Shown: positions 1-8,870 of the stretch, piece after piece
How the letters are laid out: every line of letters starts with the position of its first letter
How positions within the stretch are numbered: position 1 is the first letter of the stretch
From: Victivallis sp. Marseille-Q1083
Lineage (GTDB): Bacteria > Verrucomicrobiota > Lentisphaeria > Victivallales > Victivallaceae
Length of the DNA stretch: 64,000 nucleotides
Assembly: GCF_903645315.1 (NCBI RefSeq)
Contig: NZ_CAHJXL010000001.1
Coordinates: 1,478,001-1,542,000, forward strand
Reading direction: 5' to 3'
Program-made: the position numbers and the translations under genes
The notes under the pieces: model-generated
The model's input: only the letters and a program-made list of their open reading frames with translations
Told to the model about the DNA's origin: nothing
Databases searched by the model: none

Positions 1-70
1 TCATTCATATTTTTGCAGGAAAGCAAGCACTTCCGGAGCATCCTGCGGCCTGCCGATTATTTTAAGACAT
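1..70 (-). pseudogene. Truncated second copy of the putative immunity gene (5' end only)
   Basis: Reading leftwards, this stretch encodes CLKIIGRPQDAPEVLAFLQK followed by YE and a TGA stop at 1-3. It closely matches the start of the neighbouring gene (KMVGRPQDDPEVIAFMQKYD), about 80% identical at DNA level. The stop falls exactly where the intact copy has Trp (TGG to TGA). The fragment overlaps the 3' end of the intact copy in another frame and no good start codon precedes it. It is probably a dead duplicate, although the gene could continue to the left of the window. Confidence 0.6.
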
Positions 71-563
71 GCTTCTTGTTAAGACTTTTAACCAGTTTGA
101 TATCTGGCACATAAGCTGGAGCGATAAAACTAATCACCGTAATATTTTGAAAACTATCATCTCTAAATCCAATCGTCATTGTAAAATTCTCCAAATCATA
201 ACGTACTATAGGTGGAAGATCTATTGTAGATCCATTATGAGGGAATTTAAGAATTCTTTTACCATATTTCAGGTCTGGTCTTCCGAATTGCTTTTCAAAA
301 TCTTCATAAGAACTTTGAAAAGTAATTTCAAATGGCAGCTCTCCTTGAAAAGGACGAAAACCTTCGCAACCTTTAGGCCCAATCAAATGTATGGCAGTGA
401 AAGTTGAATCTTCAAAATGTAATTCGATGCCGTGCTTCCTTAGCGCTACAATATCCCGACCAGCCGATTTTTGAAATCTTCCTTTCCAATCATATTTTTG
501 CATAAAAGCAATCACTTCCGGATCATCCTGCGGCCTGCCAACCATTTTGAGATATTCACACAC
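57..563 (-). CDS. Putative immunity protein of the Rhs locus (unrecognised family)
   Basis: This is a soluble protein of about 168 residues with no signal peptide or membrane segment. I do not recognise the family. The GTG start at 563 is chosen because AAAGGA lies 8 bases upstream and because similarity to the duplicated fragment at 1-70 reaches upstream of the ATG at 545; the ATG remains possible. An in-frame extension to 659 is rejected because it runs into the preceding gene. It lies downstream of the Rhs toxin gene and two paralogous putative immunity genes in the same orientation, and is itself partly duplicated, which is the usual pattern of immunity-gene arrays. Base composition is AT-richer than the downstream genome. 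The immunity role is inferred from position only. Confidence 0.55.
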   Translation of the reverse strand: MCEYLKMVGRPQDDPEVIAFMQKYDWKGRFQKSAGRDIVALRKHGIELHFEDSTFTAIHLIGPKGCEGFRPFQGELPFEITFQSSYEDFEKQFGRPDLKYGKRILKFPHNGSTIDLPPIVRYDLENFTMTIGFRDDSFQNITVISFIAPAYVPDIKLVKSLNKKHVLK

Positions 564-589
564 AAGAAACGTCCTTTCCAAGAAGATAT

Positions 590-1123
590 TTATGCTCCGG
601 CTTGTTCCGTGGCTTGGGTCGCCCTCTCTATATAGCGCCTGGCTTCTTTCCGATTCCAAACGTAATCCGGAGATTTTACCATCTCCGCAACAATGGGCGC
701 CAGGCGATATTCTTTTAAGCGCCGAAGGGCATATACCACATGGCCAACCACATCGTGATCCGACAACGAAGCTTTTAGAAATTCAAAGTCATAGCGCTTC
801 AATTTCGGCAGCAGCATAAAAAAACTCTGTCGGCCATGGCCAAATCTTTTATCTCGAATAATTGTATCGACAAATTCATACAATAAATTACTTTTGGGAG
901 ATAATTTCTTTTGCAGAAGTAATTGACGCAACTCTTCTCCCAAGGCCCAGACATAAAATTCCCGCCATGTCCAAGGAGGTGCCGCTGGGTTCGGGAATAT
1001 ATCTGGTCGAATTTCCTCACTGCAATGAAAGCACGCAGCTAATAATTCTTTATATAGCTCTTTTTCCGTCAATTCTGCTTGACAAAAGCGTTTCAATAAA
1101 GTTGACATTTCCTTGGAAATCAT
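590..1123 (-). CDS. Putative HEAT-like immunity protein, copy 2
   Basis: This is a 177-residue cytoplasmic-type protein. The C-terminal two-thirds looks like helical HEAT-type repeats (DHDVVGHVVYAL, then LAPIVAEMVKSPDYVWNRKEA). It is a paralogue of the gene at 1198-1725: from about residue 60 onward the two differ at roughly 9 of 118 positions, whereas the first 60 residues are strongly diverged. It is preceded by a leftover copy of the toxin's last 19 codons, so the pair toxin-tip plus immunity appears to have been duplicated as a unit and the toxin part then lost. Role inferred: neutralises an Rhs nuclease tip. An orphan immunity gene against a former or foreign toxin variant is the simplest reading. 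Confidence 0.65.
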   Translation of the reverse strand: MISKEMSTLLKRFCQAELTEKELYKELLAACFHCSEEIRPDIFPNPAAPPWTWREFYVWALGEELRQLLLQKKLSPKSNLLYEFVDTIIRDKRFGHGRQSFFMLLPKLKRYDFEFLKASLSDHDVVGHVVYALRRLKEYRLAPIVAEMVKSPDYVWNRKEARRYIERATQATEQAGA

Positions 1124-1127
1124 TTTT

Positions 1128-1199
1128 CTACTCCATTTTTTTGTTTAATTCTTTTATAATTATATGTAATGCATCTTGTGGATCACCCGGAAGACATTT
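1128..1199 (-). pseudogene. Remnant of an Rhs toxin C-terminus between immunity genes
   Basis: The frame ending at TAG (1128-1130) encodes GDPQDALHIIIKELNKKME, nearly the same as the last residues of the intact Rhs protein (NDPQNALNIIIKELNKKVE). No RHS repeats precede it; it starts just after the stop of the first immunity gene. It is the scar of a displaced toxin tip, as seen when Rhs or CDI toxins swap C-terminal cassettes. Confidence 0.75.
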
Positions 1200-1725
1200 A
1201 TGATCCGGCTTGTTCCGCGGCTTGGGTCGCCCTCTCTATATAGCGCCCGGCTTCTTTCCGATTCCAAACGTAATCCGGGGATTTTACCATCTCCGCGACA
1301 ATGGGCGCCAGGCGGTATTCCTTTAAGCATAGAAGCGCATATACCACATGGCCGACCACATCGTGGTCCGACAATGAGGCTTTCAGAAATTCAAAGTCAT
1401 AGCGCTTCAATTTCGGCAGCAACATAAAAAAGCTCTGCCGGCCTCGACCAAATCTTTTATCCCGGATAACTGTGTCGACAAATTCATACAACAAATTGTT
1501 TTTGGGAGATAATTTCTTTTGCAGAAGTAATTGACGCAACTCCTCTCCTAGTCTCCAGACATGAGTTTCCCGCCATGACCAAGGATTATCATAAGGGATA
1601 GCCGTAGGTCGGACCATGTCACTACAATTTAAACATTCCTTCAGTAATTCTTCGAAAAACTCTTTTTCTGCAATTTTATTTTGACAAAAACAATCTGACA
1701 AAAAATTCATTCTTTCTGTAGTCAT
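1198..1725 (-). CDS. Putative HEAT-like immunity protein, cognate to the Rhs toxin
   Basis: This 175-residue soluble protein starts with an ATG that shares its first base with the last base of the Rhs stop codon (TAATG), so translation is likely coupled to the toxin. Such tight coupling is typical of toxin-immunity pairs. The C-terminal part carries helical HEAT-like segments identical in most positions to the paralogue at 590-1123, while the N-terminal 60 residues, including Cys-rich and acidic stretches, differ. This suggests the N-terminal part contacts the variable toxin tip. The family is not one I can name with certainty, and the function is inferred from linkage. Confidence 0.7.
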   Translation of the reverse strand: MTTERMNFLSDCFCQNKIAEKEFFEELLKECLNCSDMVRPTAIPYDNPWSWRETHVWRLGEELRQLLLQKKLSPKNNLLYEFVDTVIRDKRFGRGRQSFFMLLPKLKRYDFEFLKASLSDHDVVGHVVYALLCLKEYRLAPIVAEMVKSPDYVWNRKEAGRYIERATQAAEQAGS

Positions 1726-4700
1726 TATTCTACCTTTTTATTTAATTCTTTTATGATGATATTCAATGCATTTTGTGGATCATTATGTAATTCCTGCAAA
1801 GTTTTTGAAACTCTTGTTCTGACATCAATAATTAAATCAACTCTTCCATTTGGACCAACATGTTTAATGTCCTCCTTTAATTGAGAAGTAAGTGACTGAA
1901 AATTTACATTTTTCACTTCTTGAAAATGATGCTCATTAACAATTCCATCAGGAATAAAGTACTCTTTATTAGGAAGCTGACTCGGAATGTGTTTGGTATT
2001 CTTTACAATTCCAGCATTAATTTCTCCTAGTCGTCCCTTTTCCACATTTTCTTTCAGGCGGCTAACTTGTGTAGAAACATTATTAATGTCGGCAGCCTTC
2101 TCTCCCTGCTTCCACACTCTGGCACCATCGGCAGCCTTCTCTCCCTGCTTCCACACTCTGGCACCATCGACAGCATGATCCCCCTGCTTCAGTAAGCTAG
2201 AGGCACCTTTGGCTCCCCCCAAACTCTCTTTTACGATTTTTTTGGCAGCGGTACCAAGCCTCCCCACCAAGTTGACTGCTGTAGTTACCGCCTCCCAAGC
2301 AATTTCCTCATCTGAAAGTTTTCGTCCTGAAGCATCCTGCTTAGCACCAAAAGTCAGAGATTCATGCAATACAGGAATATTGCTTATATAAAAATTCATA
2401 AAGGCTTGGCTGCCACTGTTAATACGCTGCACGCCCTGCATGTCCTCTGGAGCCTCTTCTTCCAACGCTCTGTATCGTTGAGCAAAGAATGTCTGCTCAA
2501 GGGGAATGGTTTTCTCATCCAATGCTTCCAGCCCCAAGACATCGATCAGATTCACCGGATTGTTCCGGCAATAGAGATAGTTGTTCGGGCCGTCCGGGTA
2601 ACCGGATGGGTCGCGGGAGATGAAACGGCCGAGCTCGCCGTCGTAATAACGGAAACCGAAATAATCAAGCTTAAGCGATGCGGACCGTTCTTTCGTGCAG
2701 AACAGCCGCTCGTTGTCGTTGTTGCCGGTCGAGGAAGCGACCACCCCCCAGGCGCCGTAACAGTTTGTCGCCGTCACTGCCCCGGCGTCATTGCACAACG
2801 CCGCTGTCGAGCCCAACAGATTATAGAGGAAATATTCCCGGTCGGCACCCAGGCCATTTTCCGTATAGATCACACTGCCGATGCCGCCGCCGTAGCCGCC
2901 GGCGCGCACCAAATGAGTTGTCAAAGAACCCTGCGAATCGTATTCCTGCACCGATTCGCCACCATCGTAAAGATATGATACCGTAACTTCGTTTTCGGTT
3001 TTTGCAAGACGGCGGCAGCGATAATCGTACACCGCGCTGAAACTGGAAATGCCGTCGGCGCTGACATCGACCAGGCGCCCGGCCCGGTCATAGCTGAAGC
3101 TTTCCGTCACGCCGCCGGTGGTCCGGGTCGCCAGTTCACCGTTGAGGTTGTAACTCCAACTGGTCAACAAGTCGGTGTCGTTCTTCGCTTCCGTCACCTG
3201 GTCAAGCCGATTGACGGTATAGGTCGTCGTCGTGCCGTCAAGCTGTTTGGTCAGCCGGTTGCCGGCGGTATCATAGGTATAAACTGCCGTCGCGCCGGTG
3301 CTGTCCGCCTCACTCAGCAACCGGTAAACGTTGTCATATGTGTAGCGCAGAATCCGGTTCGAGCGGCCGGAGCCGCTCTCATCAATCCGCAGCCGGTTGC
3401 CGGCCCGGTCCAGGCGGTAGGCGGCGGTATACAAATTCACGCCGTTCCGGGTATGGGTGATCTTCGTCTGACGATTCGCGGCATCGAAAGTGTAAGCCGC
3501 CGCCACGCCGTTCGGCATCAGCATCGTGATGCGGTTACCGGCATTGTCATAACTGTAAGTCGTTTCTTTCGCCGGTCCGCCGCTGGTTGTGGCGGTTACT
3601 TTGGTCAGCAGATTGCGCCGGTCGTAAGTGCAATTCAAGCCGCGGCCGGACGGATAGGAGACCGTCAAACGGTTGCCGACCGCATCGTAGGTGCTCGAAA
3701 TAACACTTTGCTGCGTCCAGGCCGAACCAGTTTTCTTCGAGGTTTTTTCCGCCGTCACCCGACCGAAAAGATCGTAGGTATAGCTGGTCCGGTGCGTGTT
3801 TTCAGTCACCTGGGTAATCTGTCCGTTCAGATTGTAGACATATTCCCGGTTCTGCTCCATCGCGTCGAGATAGCCGGTCATCTGCAGCCGATTCAACGCG
3901 TCATAGGCATAGCCCGTTTCCTTGCCGTCCGGCCGGATTAACGACAGCAGATTGCCGTTGGCATCGTACGTGTTCGTCGTCGTCCGTTCCAGACCGGTGA
4001 CGCCGGGATTCAACGTTTCGGTCAATTTCCGGTTCAACAAGTCATAAGTCCAGACCGTCACCCGGTCGCCGCCCGACCGGGTATTGCGTACCGTTTGCTT
4101 GACCGGATTGCCGGCCGCGTCATAGACGTACTCGACGATGCCGCCGGCCGCATCGGTCGTTTTCAGCTTCCGTCCGCCCTGGTCATAGACGTTCGTCGTC
4201 ACCTTGCCGTTCTCATCGGTGGTCGTCAACACCCGTCCCACCTTGTCATAAGTCGTCAGCGTCGCCGGGCGCACCGACAGGGCGGCACTGTCCGCCGCAG
4301 TGTAGCAACTGACCGACGGCAACTGGGTCTGAGTCAAACGGTTCGCTTTGTCGTAGGTGTAATTCGTCGTATAGTTGCGTCCGTCGGTGGAGGACAGTTT
4401 GTTTCCCACCGTATCGTAGGTGTAGGAAGTCGTTTTGCTCTCCGGATCGATGACCTTGATGACCCGGTTGAAATTGTCGTATTGCGTTTGCGTCACCAAC
4501 GGCGTCGAACCGCGCATGACCTGCTCCCGGGTGACGTTGCCGTTGGCATCGTACTGATAAGTCGTCGTCAGCGGCGTACTGCTGCCGGATCCGACCACCT
4601 GCTGCGTCAACTGTCCCAGAATGTTATAAGTATTGACCGTCAAAAAACCGCGCGGATCAGTCTGACGCAGCACGGCGCCTTTTTTGTTGTAAATCGTCGT

Positions 4701-7700
4701 CGTCACCGGCGAAGTCACCGTCCCGGATTCGCCGTCCAATACCGCCGGCAAGGTTTCCTTGACCGGACGATTCAACTGGTCGAATTCCGTCACCGTCACT
4801 CTGCCGAGCTTGTCGGTTTTCCTGACCGGGTTGCCGGCCAGATCATAAGCAAAAGATTCGGTATGATTTAACGCATCCTTTCGAACCATCAAACGATTCA
4901 GGGCGTCATACTGCATCGAAGTGGTCTGGTCGCCGCTGCCGTTTGCTGCCGCGCCATTGCGCAAAACAGCCGTTATCACATTGCCATTGGCGTCATAGCT
5001 CAATTCCGTTACCGCTGAATGCGTCGCATCCAGGTCAACTGTCCGTTTCGTCGGCCGCCCGGCGCCGTCATAAACAAAAGAAGTCGTATTTCCCTCCGCA
5101 TCCACCAATTGAACCGGTTTGCCGGAAGCGTCGTAAACGTAGCGCGTCACCAGATTGACCGAGGAAGTCAAGGCCAGCGATTCAGTCAATGGCTGATGAA
5201 AAGCGTCATAGGTGTAAGTGAATACCTGATCTCCGCTGCCGGGCGACGAATTGTGCAGCGTTTTTTTCTGAACGTTTCCCTTGCGGTCATATTCATAACT
5301 CTCCAATGAAATTCCCGACCGCTTCTTATTGGTCACCTGAAACAGCGAATCATAGGTCAACTCGGTGGCAATTCCTTTCGGATCGGTAACCCTGGTCGGC
5401 TGGAACCAACTGTCGCTGAAAATATCGTTGCCGGCAAAACGGCCGTAGGCATAGGCTGTCACCAACGGCGGTCCGGATGGATTCGGGCGCGATTCCGAAA
5501 TCAGCCGGCGGCGGCCGTCATATGTATAAGTCGTCACGCAGCCGAGTGGATCGGTATAGGTCTTGCGGTTGCCGGCCGCATCGTATGTATACTGCTCCGT
5601 AACATCATCCGAACCGGTCACATCAATTCGTTTTGACAGCAGCCGGAACATATTGTCATAGGTGAAATAAGTCCAGGTGCCGTTCTCGTCTTTCTGGGCC
5701 GCCACCTGTCCCATCACCGTCCGGCGGTATTCCACGGTCGGCTGTACCGACTGTCCGGTGGCCGGATTGATCACGGCCGGCCGGGTGATCTTCTCCAGCT
5801 TGCCCAGCGTGTTGTACTGGTAACTGGTCGTGTTGCCGTTGCCGTCGGTCTCCTCCAGCAGCAGACCGCGTTTATCGAATTTTTTGACCGTGACGATGTT
5901 CAATTCATCGTTGCAGCCCTTGACGGTCGCCGTGTCCTGCCAGCCGGAAGCGGTGTATTGCCGCTGATACAGCGTCACCCGCCCGGCGCCGTCAACCGTT
6001 TTCTTGACCAGGCCGTAATCGTCATACTCGAATTGCAATGTCCGGACCGCCTCGCCGCCTTTTTTCGTCACTTCCCGGAGGCGATTGCCTTTGGCATCCA
6101 AAGTATAAACCGACTTTACCTCATTGGCCGTATCGAGTGCGCCGGCACTCCCTGCCGAGCTGTCCGGGGCATAATCCGTATCGCTGACGCTGGTCATCAC
6201 ATGGAAAGTCGGATCATAGGTAAAATATTTGCCGACATATTTCTTCAGATTGTAGTCATACCGCAATTCGCCGCGAGTATTGTTGTACTGAGGATAGGGA
6301 TAGATTTTGACCGGATCGTTGGAAGGCAGCAGAGTCGTAACCGGCGGATTATAAACGTAAGTGATTGAGGCCCCGTCCTCATCGGTAGCCCGGATCAAAT
6401 TCGAGGCGTAATTCGTTTCGAAGCCGTATTCCCAAACCGCCGTCGGGCCGCTATCGCTTTTATCCGACTGGCTTCCCAAAAAGGTACGGCGAGTCTGAGC
6501 ATAAGAAAAACTCTTCAAACTGCTGCGAATCGGCGTGCCGCCGCCGCTGCTGACCTGGGTTACCGAAAATCCCCCGCTGATCACCGGTTGTTCAAAGCAA
6601 TATTGCCAGACGTTGCCGTTGGTGTCGGTCACCCGGTTGATGATACGGTTGTCATAGCATCTCGCCAAATCGGTACGGAATCTCGGCCCGCATGCGTCCA
6701 TTTGTTCAAACTTGACCGTACCGTCCGGAGAAGTCACCTGGGACAATACCAGGGCTTTCCGGGGCGTTATCACGTCATTGTATAAAATATCGTTGACATA
6801 CTGAAATGTCACAGCATTGCCGTTGGGATAAGTGATCGAGCTGATGAGATTGTACCCGGTATTGGTATTGCCGACGGCATATCTGTTCGAATCTTCAAAA
6901 TAATAATGAAGCGAACACCATTCAATGGTTGAGCGATTGAGGTTATAAGTGTAGCGAAAAGTCGGCCGTTCGGAAACCACCGTACCGTTTTCATAAACGC
7001 CGACTGCCGGCTGCTGAACGCTGGTCAGAAAATATTTCCCGCCTTTTATTTCGTAATTGTAATTGTAGGTGTTGCCGGCCGGATCGGTGACACTGGTAAT
7101 CTGTCCCGCCGTCCCGTAGGCAACCGTCAGGGCAATGGCGGCGGACTGGTCGGCGTTTGCCGGGACATAGACCAATTTCACCGGCCAGGTTAACTGTCCC
7201 GGCTGGGTGGAATATTGGTATTCGATGGCATTGCCGTTGCGGTCGACCACCTGCGCCAGACGGTATGTTGCCGAGTTGATCGGCTGAAAAATATACTGCG
7301 TCCCGAATTTCCTGGTCCAGGTAATCGTATTGGTCGTCGAATCCCTGACGACGCTGCTGCCGAAAGCCGCCGCCGAAGCAAAACCGTTGGTTACCGGCGA
7401 ATAGCTCTGTGTGGTCGATTGGTCCGGAATACCGTCTGCCGTGAAAACATATTCAGTACCGGTTTCATCATAGACTTTCAACGTCGTGGAAATCCGGCCG
7501 AAAATACTGCCGGAAGTTGTATTGATCAAAGTCAGTTGCCCAACCTCGGCCCGGGCTTGAAAGTTGGAGCGCCACGCCTCACCGAAGCCAAGCGGAAAAC
7601 CGGCCGGCGGGGCACCGGAATTTTCAATTTGATAAGAACGCCGCACTTCCAGTTTCAAGTCGCCATTGCCTACCGGAATCGAAATGTCGGCAACGGAAAT

Positions 7701-8423
7701 GCTCGGCATCAGCGAGCCGACATCAATTCGGAAAAAAGAATCGGGCTGGTCCTTTTCCTCCTCCTGCTGCGGTCGCTTCGCCGCCTCCGGCAAACCGTGA
7801 ATATCGACATACATCGGCTGGGGAACCGCCGGCCCTTTCAACGCAATGGATACTTCACCGGAGGACGACGGCGGCAGAGACGGACCTTCCTGTTCCGGCG
7901 GTGTCGTCGGATCTTCCGGCAGAGACGGCGGGGCCGGCGATTCCGGCGGAGACGGTTCCGGCGGCTCCGGACCGGTGGGGTTGTAGTACGGCACTACGGT
8001 AATCGTGCCGCCGTCCGACGCTTCGAAGCCGCATTCGAAGCAGCGGACCAGCAAGCCGAAAGAACGGGTCCCCGGCGTAGAACCGCCAATGGTCCCATCG
8101 CCGTTGGCGCCGGGATAATAACGCCCCCAGGGATGGAAACGTTTGTCCGTGACTTCCGTATATCCGCAACGCTTGCATTTCTTGGAAACATAGTAGTAGC
8201 CACAGGAACATTCGATCACCCAGCTTGGCGAATAATTGGTATATTGCTTTATGGTGACATTCCTGGCGGATAAGAGGCGAACGCTGCCACTGCAATTCTT
8301 GGATATCGGCACATTAAAAAAATCATGGGGCGGACATAGCGGCGGATTATTTTCATTGGCGATCAAAATGCTGCATGTCAAGCCGAAGACAAACATCGCT
8401 AACAACGATTTCAGTAATCCCAT
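1725..8423 (-). CDS. Secreted Rhs/YD-repeat protein with C-terminal nuclease toxin tip
   Basis: This protein has 2232 residues. Residues 1-22 form a signal peptide (hydrophobic LLAMFVFGLTCSILIA), so export is Sec-dependent rather than via a PAAR/T6SS domain. Next come Cys pairs resembling a zinc ribbon (CSCG, CKRCG, CFECG) and a Pro/Glu-rich linker near 150-190. An N-terminal RHS-associated segment begins near 230. Dozens of YD repeats (YDxxGN, TTYTYD) follow up to the conserved core end (FISRDPSGYPDG, then NPVNLIDVLGL) near residue 1962. The last 105 residues hold GRLGE (E2134), PDG (D2159) and EVK (E2169, K2171), a PD-(D/E)xK nuclease pattern of the Tox-REase type. The core presumably forms the RHS shell that stores the tip. 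The immunity gene follows at TAATG. The tip region is AT-richer than the core, in keeping with cassette exchange. Confidence 0.9.
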   Translation of the reverse strand: MGLLKSLLAMFVFGLTCSILIANENNPPLCPPHDFFNVPISKNCSGSVRLLSARNVTIKQYTNYSPSWVIECSCGYYYVSKKCKRCGYTEVTDKRFHPWGRYYPGANGDGTIGGSTPGTRSFGLLVRCFECGFEASDGGTITVVPYYNPTGPEPPEPSPPESPAPPSLPEDPTTPPEQEGPSLPPSSSGEVSIALKGPAVPQPMYVDIHGLPEAAKRPQQEEEKDQPDSFFRIDVGSLMPSISVADISIPVGNGDLKLEVRRSYQIENSGAPPAGFPLGFGEAWRSNFQARAEVGQLTLINTTSGSIFGRISTTLKVYDETGTEYVFTADGIPDQSTTQSYSPVTNGFASAAAFGSSVVRDSTTNTITWTRKFGTQYIFQPINSATYRLAQVVDRNGNAIEYQYSTQPGQLTWPVKLVYVPANADQSAAIALTVAYGTAGQITSVTDPAGNTYNYNYEIKGGKYFLTSVQQPAVGVYENGTVVSERPTFRYTYNLNRSTIEWCSLHYYFEDSNRYAVGNTNTGYNLISSITYPNGNAVTFQYVNDILYNDVITPRKALVLSQVTSPDGTVKFEQMDACGPRFRTDLARCYDNRIINRVTDTNGNVWQYCFEQPVISGGFSVTQVSSGGGTPIRSSLKSFSYAQTRRTFLGSQSDKSDSGPTAVWEYGFETNYASNLIRATDEDGASITYVYNPPVTTLLPSNDPVKIYPYPQYNNTRGELRYDYNLKKYVGKYFTYDPTFHVMTSVSDTDYAPDSSAGSAGALDTANEVKSVYTLDAKGNRLREVTKKGGEAVRTLQFEYDDYGLVKKTVDGAGRVTLYQRQYTASGWQDTATVKGCNDELNIVTVKKFDKRGLLLEETDGNGNTTSYQYNTLGKLEKITRPAVINPATGQSVQPTVEYRRTVMGQVAAQKDENGTWTYFTYDNMFRLLSKRIDVTGSDDVTEQYTYDAAGNRKTYTDPLGCVTTYTYDGRRRLISESRPNPSGPPLVTAYAYGRFAGNDIFSDSWFQPTRVTDPKGIATELTYDSLFQVTNKKRSGISLESYEYDRKGNVQKKTLHNSSPGSGDQVFTYTYDAFHQPLTESLALTSSVNLVTRYVYDASGKPVQLVDAEGNTTSFVYDGAGRPTKRTVDLDATHSAVTELSYDANGNVITAVLRNGAAANGSGDQTTSMQYDALNRLMVRKDALNHTESFAYDLAGNPVRKTDKLGRVTVTEFDQLNRPVKETLPAVLDGESGTVTSPVTTTIYNKKGAVLRQTDPRGFLTVNTYNILGQLTQQVVGSGSSTPLTTTYQYDANGNVTREQVMRGSTPLVTQTQYDNFNRVIKVIDPESKTTSYTYDTVGNKLSSTDGRNYTTNYTYDKANRLTQTQLPSVSCYTAADSAALSVRPATLTTYDKVGRVLTTTDENGKVTTNVYDQGGRKLKTTDAAGGIVEYVYDAAGNPVKQTVRNTRSGGDRVTVWTYDLLNRKLTETLNPGVTGLERTTTNTYDANGNLLSLIRPDGKETGYAYDALNRLQMTGYLDAMEQNREYVYNLNGQITQVTENTHRTSYTYDLFGRVTAEKTSKKTGSAWTQQSVISSTYDAVGNRLTVSYPSGRGLNCTYDRRNLLTKVTATTSGGPAKETTYSYDNAGNRITMLMPNGVAAAYTFDAANRQTKITHTRNGVNLYTAAYRLDRAGNRLRIDESGSGRSNRILRYTYDNVYRLLSEADSTGATAVYTYDTAGNRLTKQLDGTTTTYTVNRLDQVTEAKNDTDLLTSWSYNLNGELATRTTGGVTESFSYDRAGRLVDVSADGISSFSAVYDYRCRRLAKTENEVTVSYLYDGGESVQEYDSQGSLTTHLVRAGGYGGGIGSVIYTENGLGADREYFLYNLLGSTAALCNDAGAVTATNCYGAWGVVASSTGNNDNERLFCTKERSASLKLDYFGFRYYDGELGRFISRDPSGYPDGPNNYLYCRNNPVNLIDVLGLEALDEKTIPLEQTFFAQRYRALEEEAPEDMQGVQRINSGSQAFMNFYISNIPVLHESLTFGAKQDASGRKLSDEEIAWEAVTTAVNLVGRLGTAAKKIVKESLGGAKGASSLLKQGDHAVDGARVWKQGEKAADGARVWKQGEKAADINNVSTQVSRLKENVEKGRLGEINAGIVKNTKHIPSQLPNKEYFIPDGIVNEHHFQEVKNVNFQSLTSQLKEDIKHVGPNGRVDLIIDVRTRVSKTLQELHNDPQNALNIIIKELNKKVE
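2088..2165 (-). repeat. 39-bp tandem repeat in the Rhs linker
   Basis: Two adjacent near-identical 39-bp units encode GARVWKQGEKAAD twice (residues 2087-2112), preceded by a diverged related stretch (GDHAVD). They lie between the RHS core end and the nuclease tip. The variation suggests recent slippage or recombination in the linker where tips are exchanged. Confidence 0.85.
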
Positions 8424-8807
8424 CTTTCCCTTTGCCCTTTGTTAAAAATCACTAGCAATAAAACACAGATAAAAAGCGTAATCAATCAAAATAATAATAC
8501 ATAAAATATTTCAATCTACACAGCAAATTCAAATCTGTCAAGATAAATGCTTATTTATTTTTCAAAAAAACATTTTCCCTATAATTTACATTTTTCAGAG
8601 AAAACATTTCACTTATTTTTTTTAATCTTCAAAATATAATGAAATTTATCTTCCATTTATCTCAAATCGCTGTTTGTCAGTCATTTGCTCACAATTATAA
8701 CTTTTACCCTATTTTACTTTCCAAATAAGACGATTCGTTATTTCCAGATATGACGAATTCCCCTGTTCCCAAACCTGATTATCATTTATGTTTTCCTTTT
8801 AAGCTTC
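8424..8807. other. AT-rich intergenic region between divergent genes
   Basis: This non-coding stretch of nearly 400 bp is much AT-richer than the rest of the window, with runs of A and T. It separates the divergent Rhs and ceramidase-like genes. I see no open frame, RNA gene or clear repeat. It probably holds the Rhs promoter, but no single -35/-10 pair stands out for that gene. Confidence 0.5.
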
Positions 8808-8836
8808 TTGCATTTTCCCGGTTCCTGAGGTATAAA
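8808..8836 (+). promoter_or_regulatory. Sigma-70-type promoter of the ceramidase-like gene
   Basis: TTGCAT (8808-8813) and TATAAA (8831-8836) are separated by 17 bases. The start codon lies about 30 bases past the expected transcription start, with AGGAAGG as ribosome-binding site. Confidence 0.7.
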
Positions 8837-8870
8837 TACCCTCGAATAATCAAGCAGGAAGGTCTTCGAT

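Noticed and set aside
2040-2200. Possible CRISPR-like repeat near the end of the Rhs gene
   Set aside because: It is a coding tandem duplication of 13 codons without spacers.
4095-4871. Plus-strand ORFs inside the Rhs gene
   Set aside because: Arise from the periodic YD repeats on the opposite strand.
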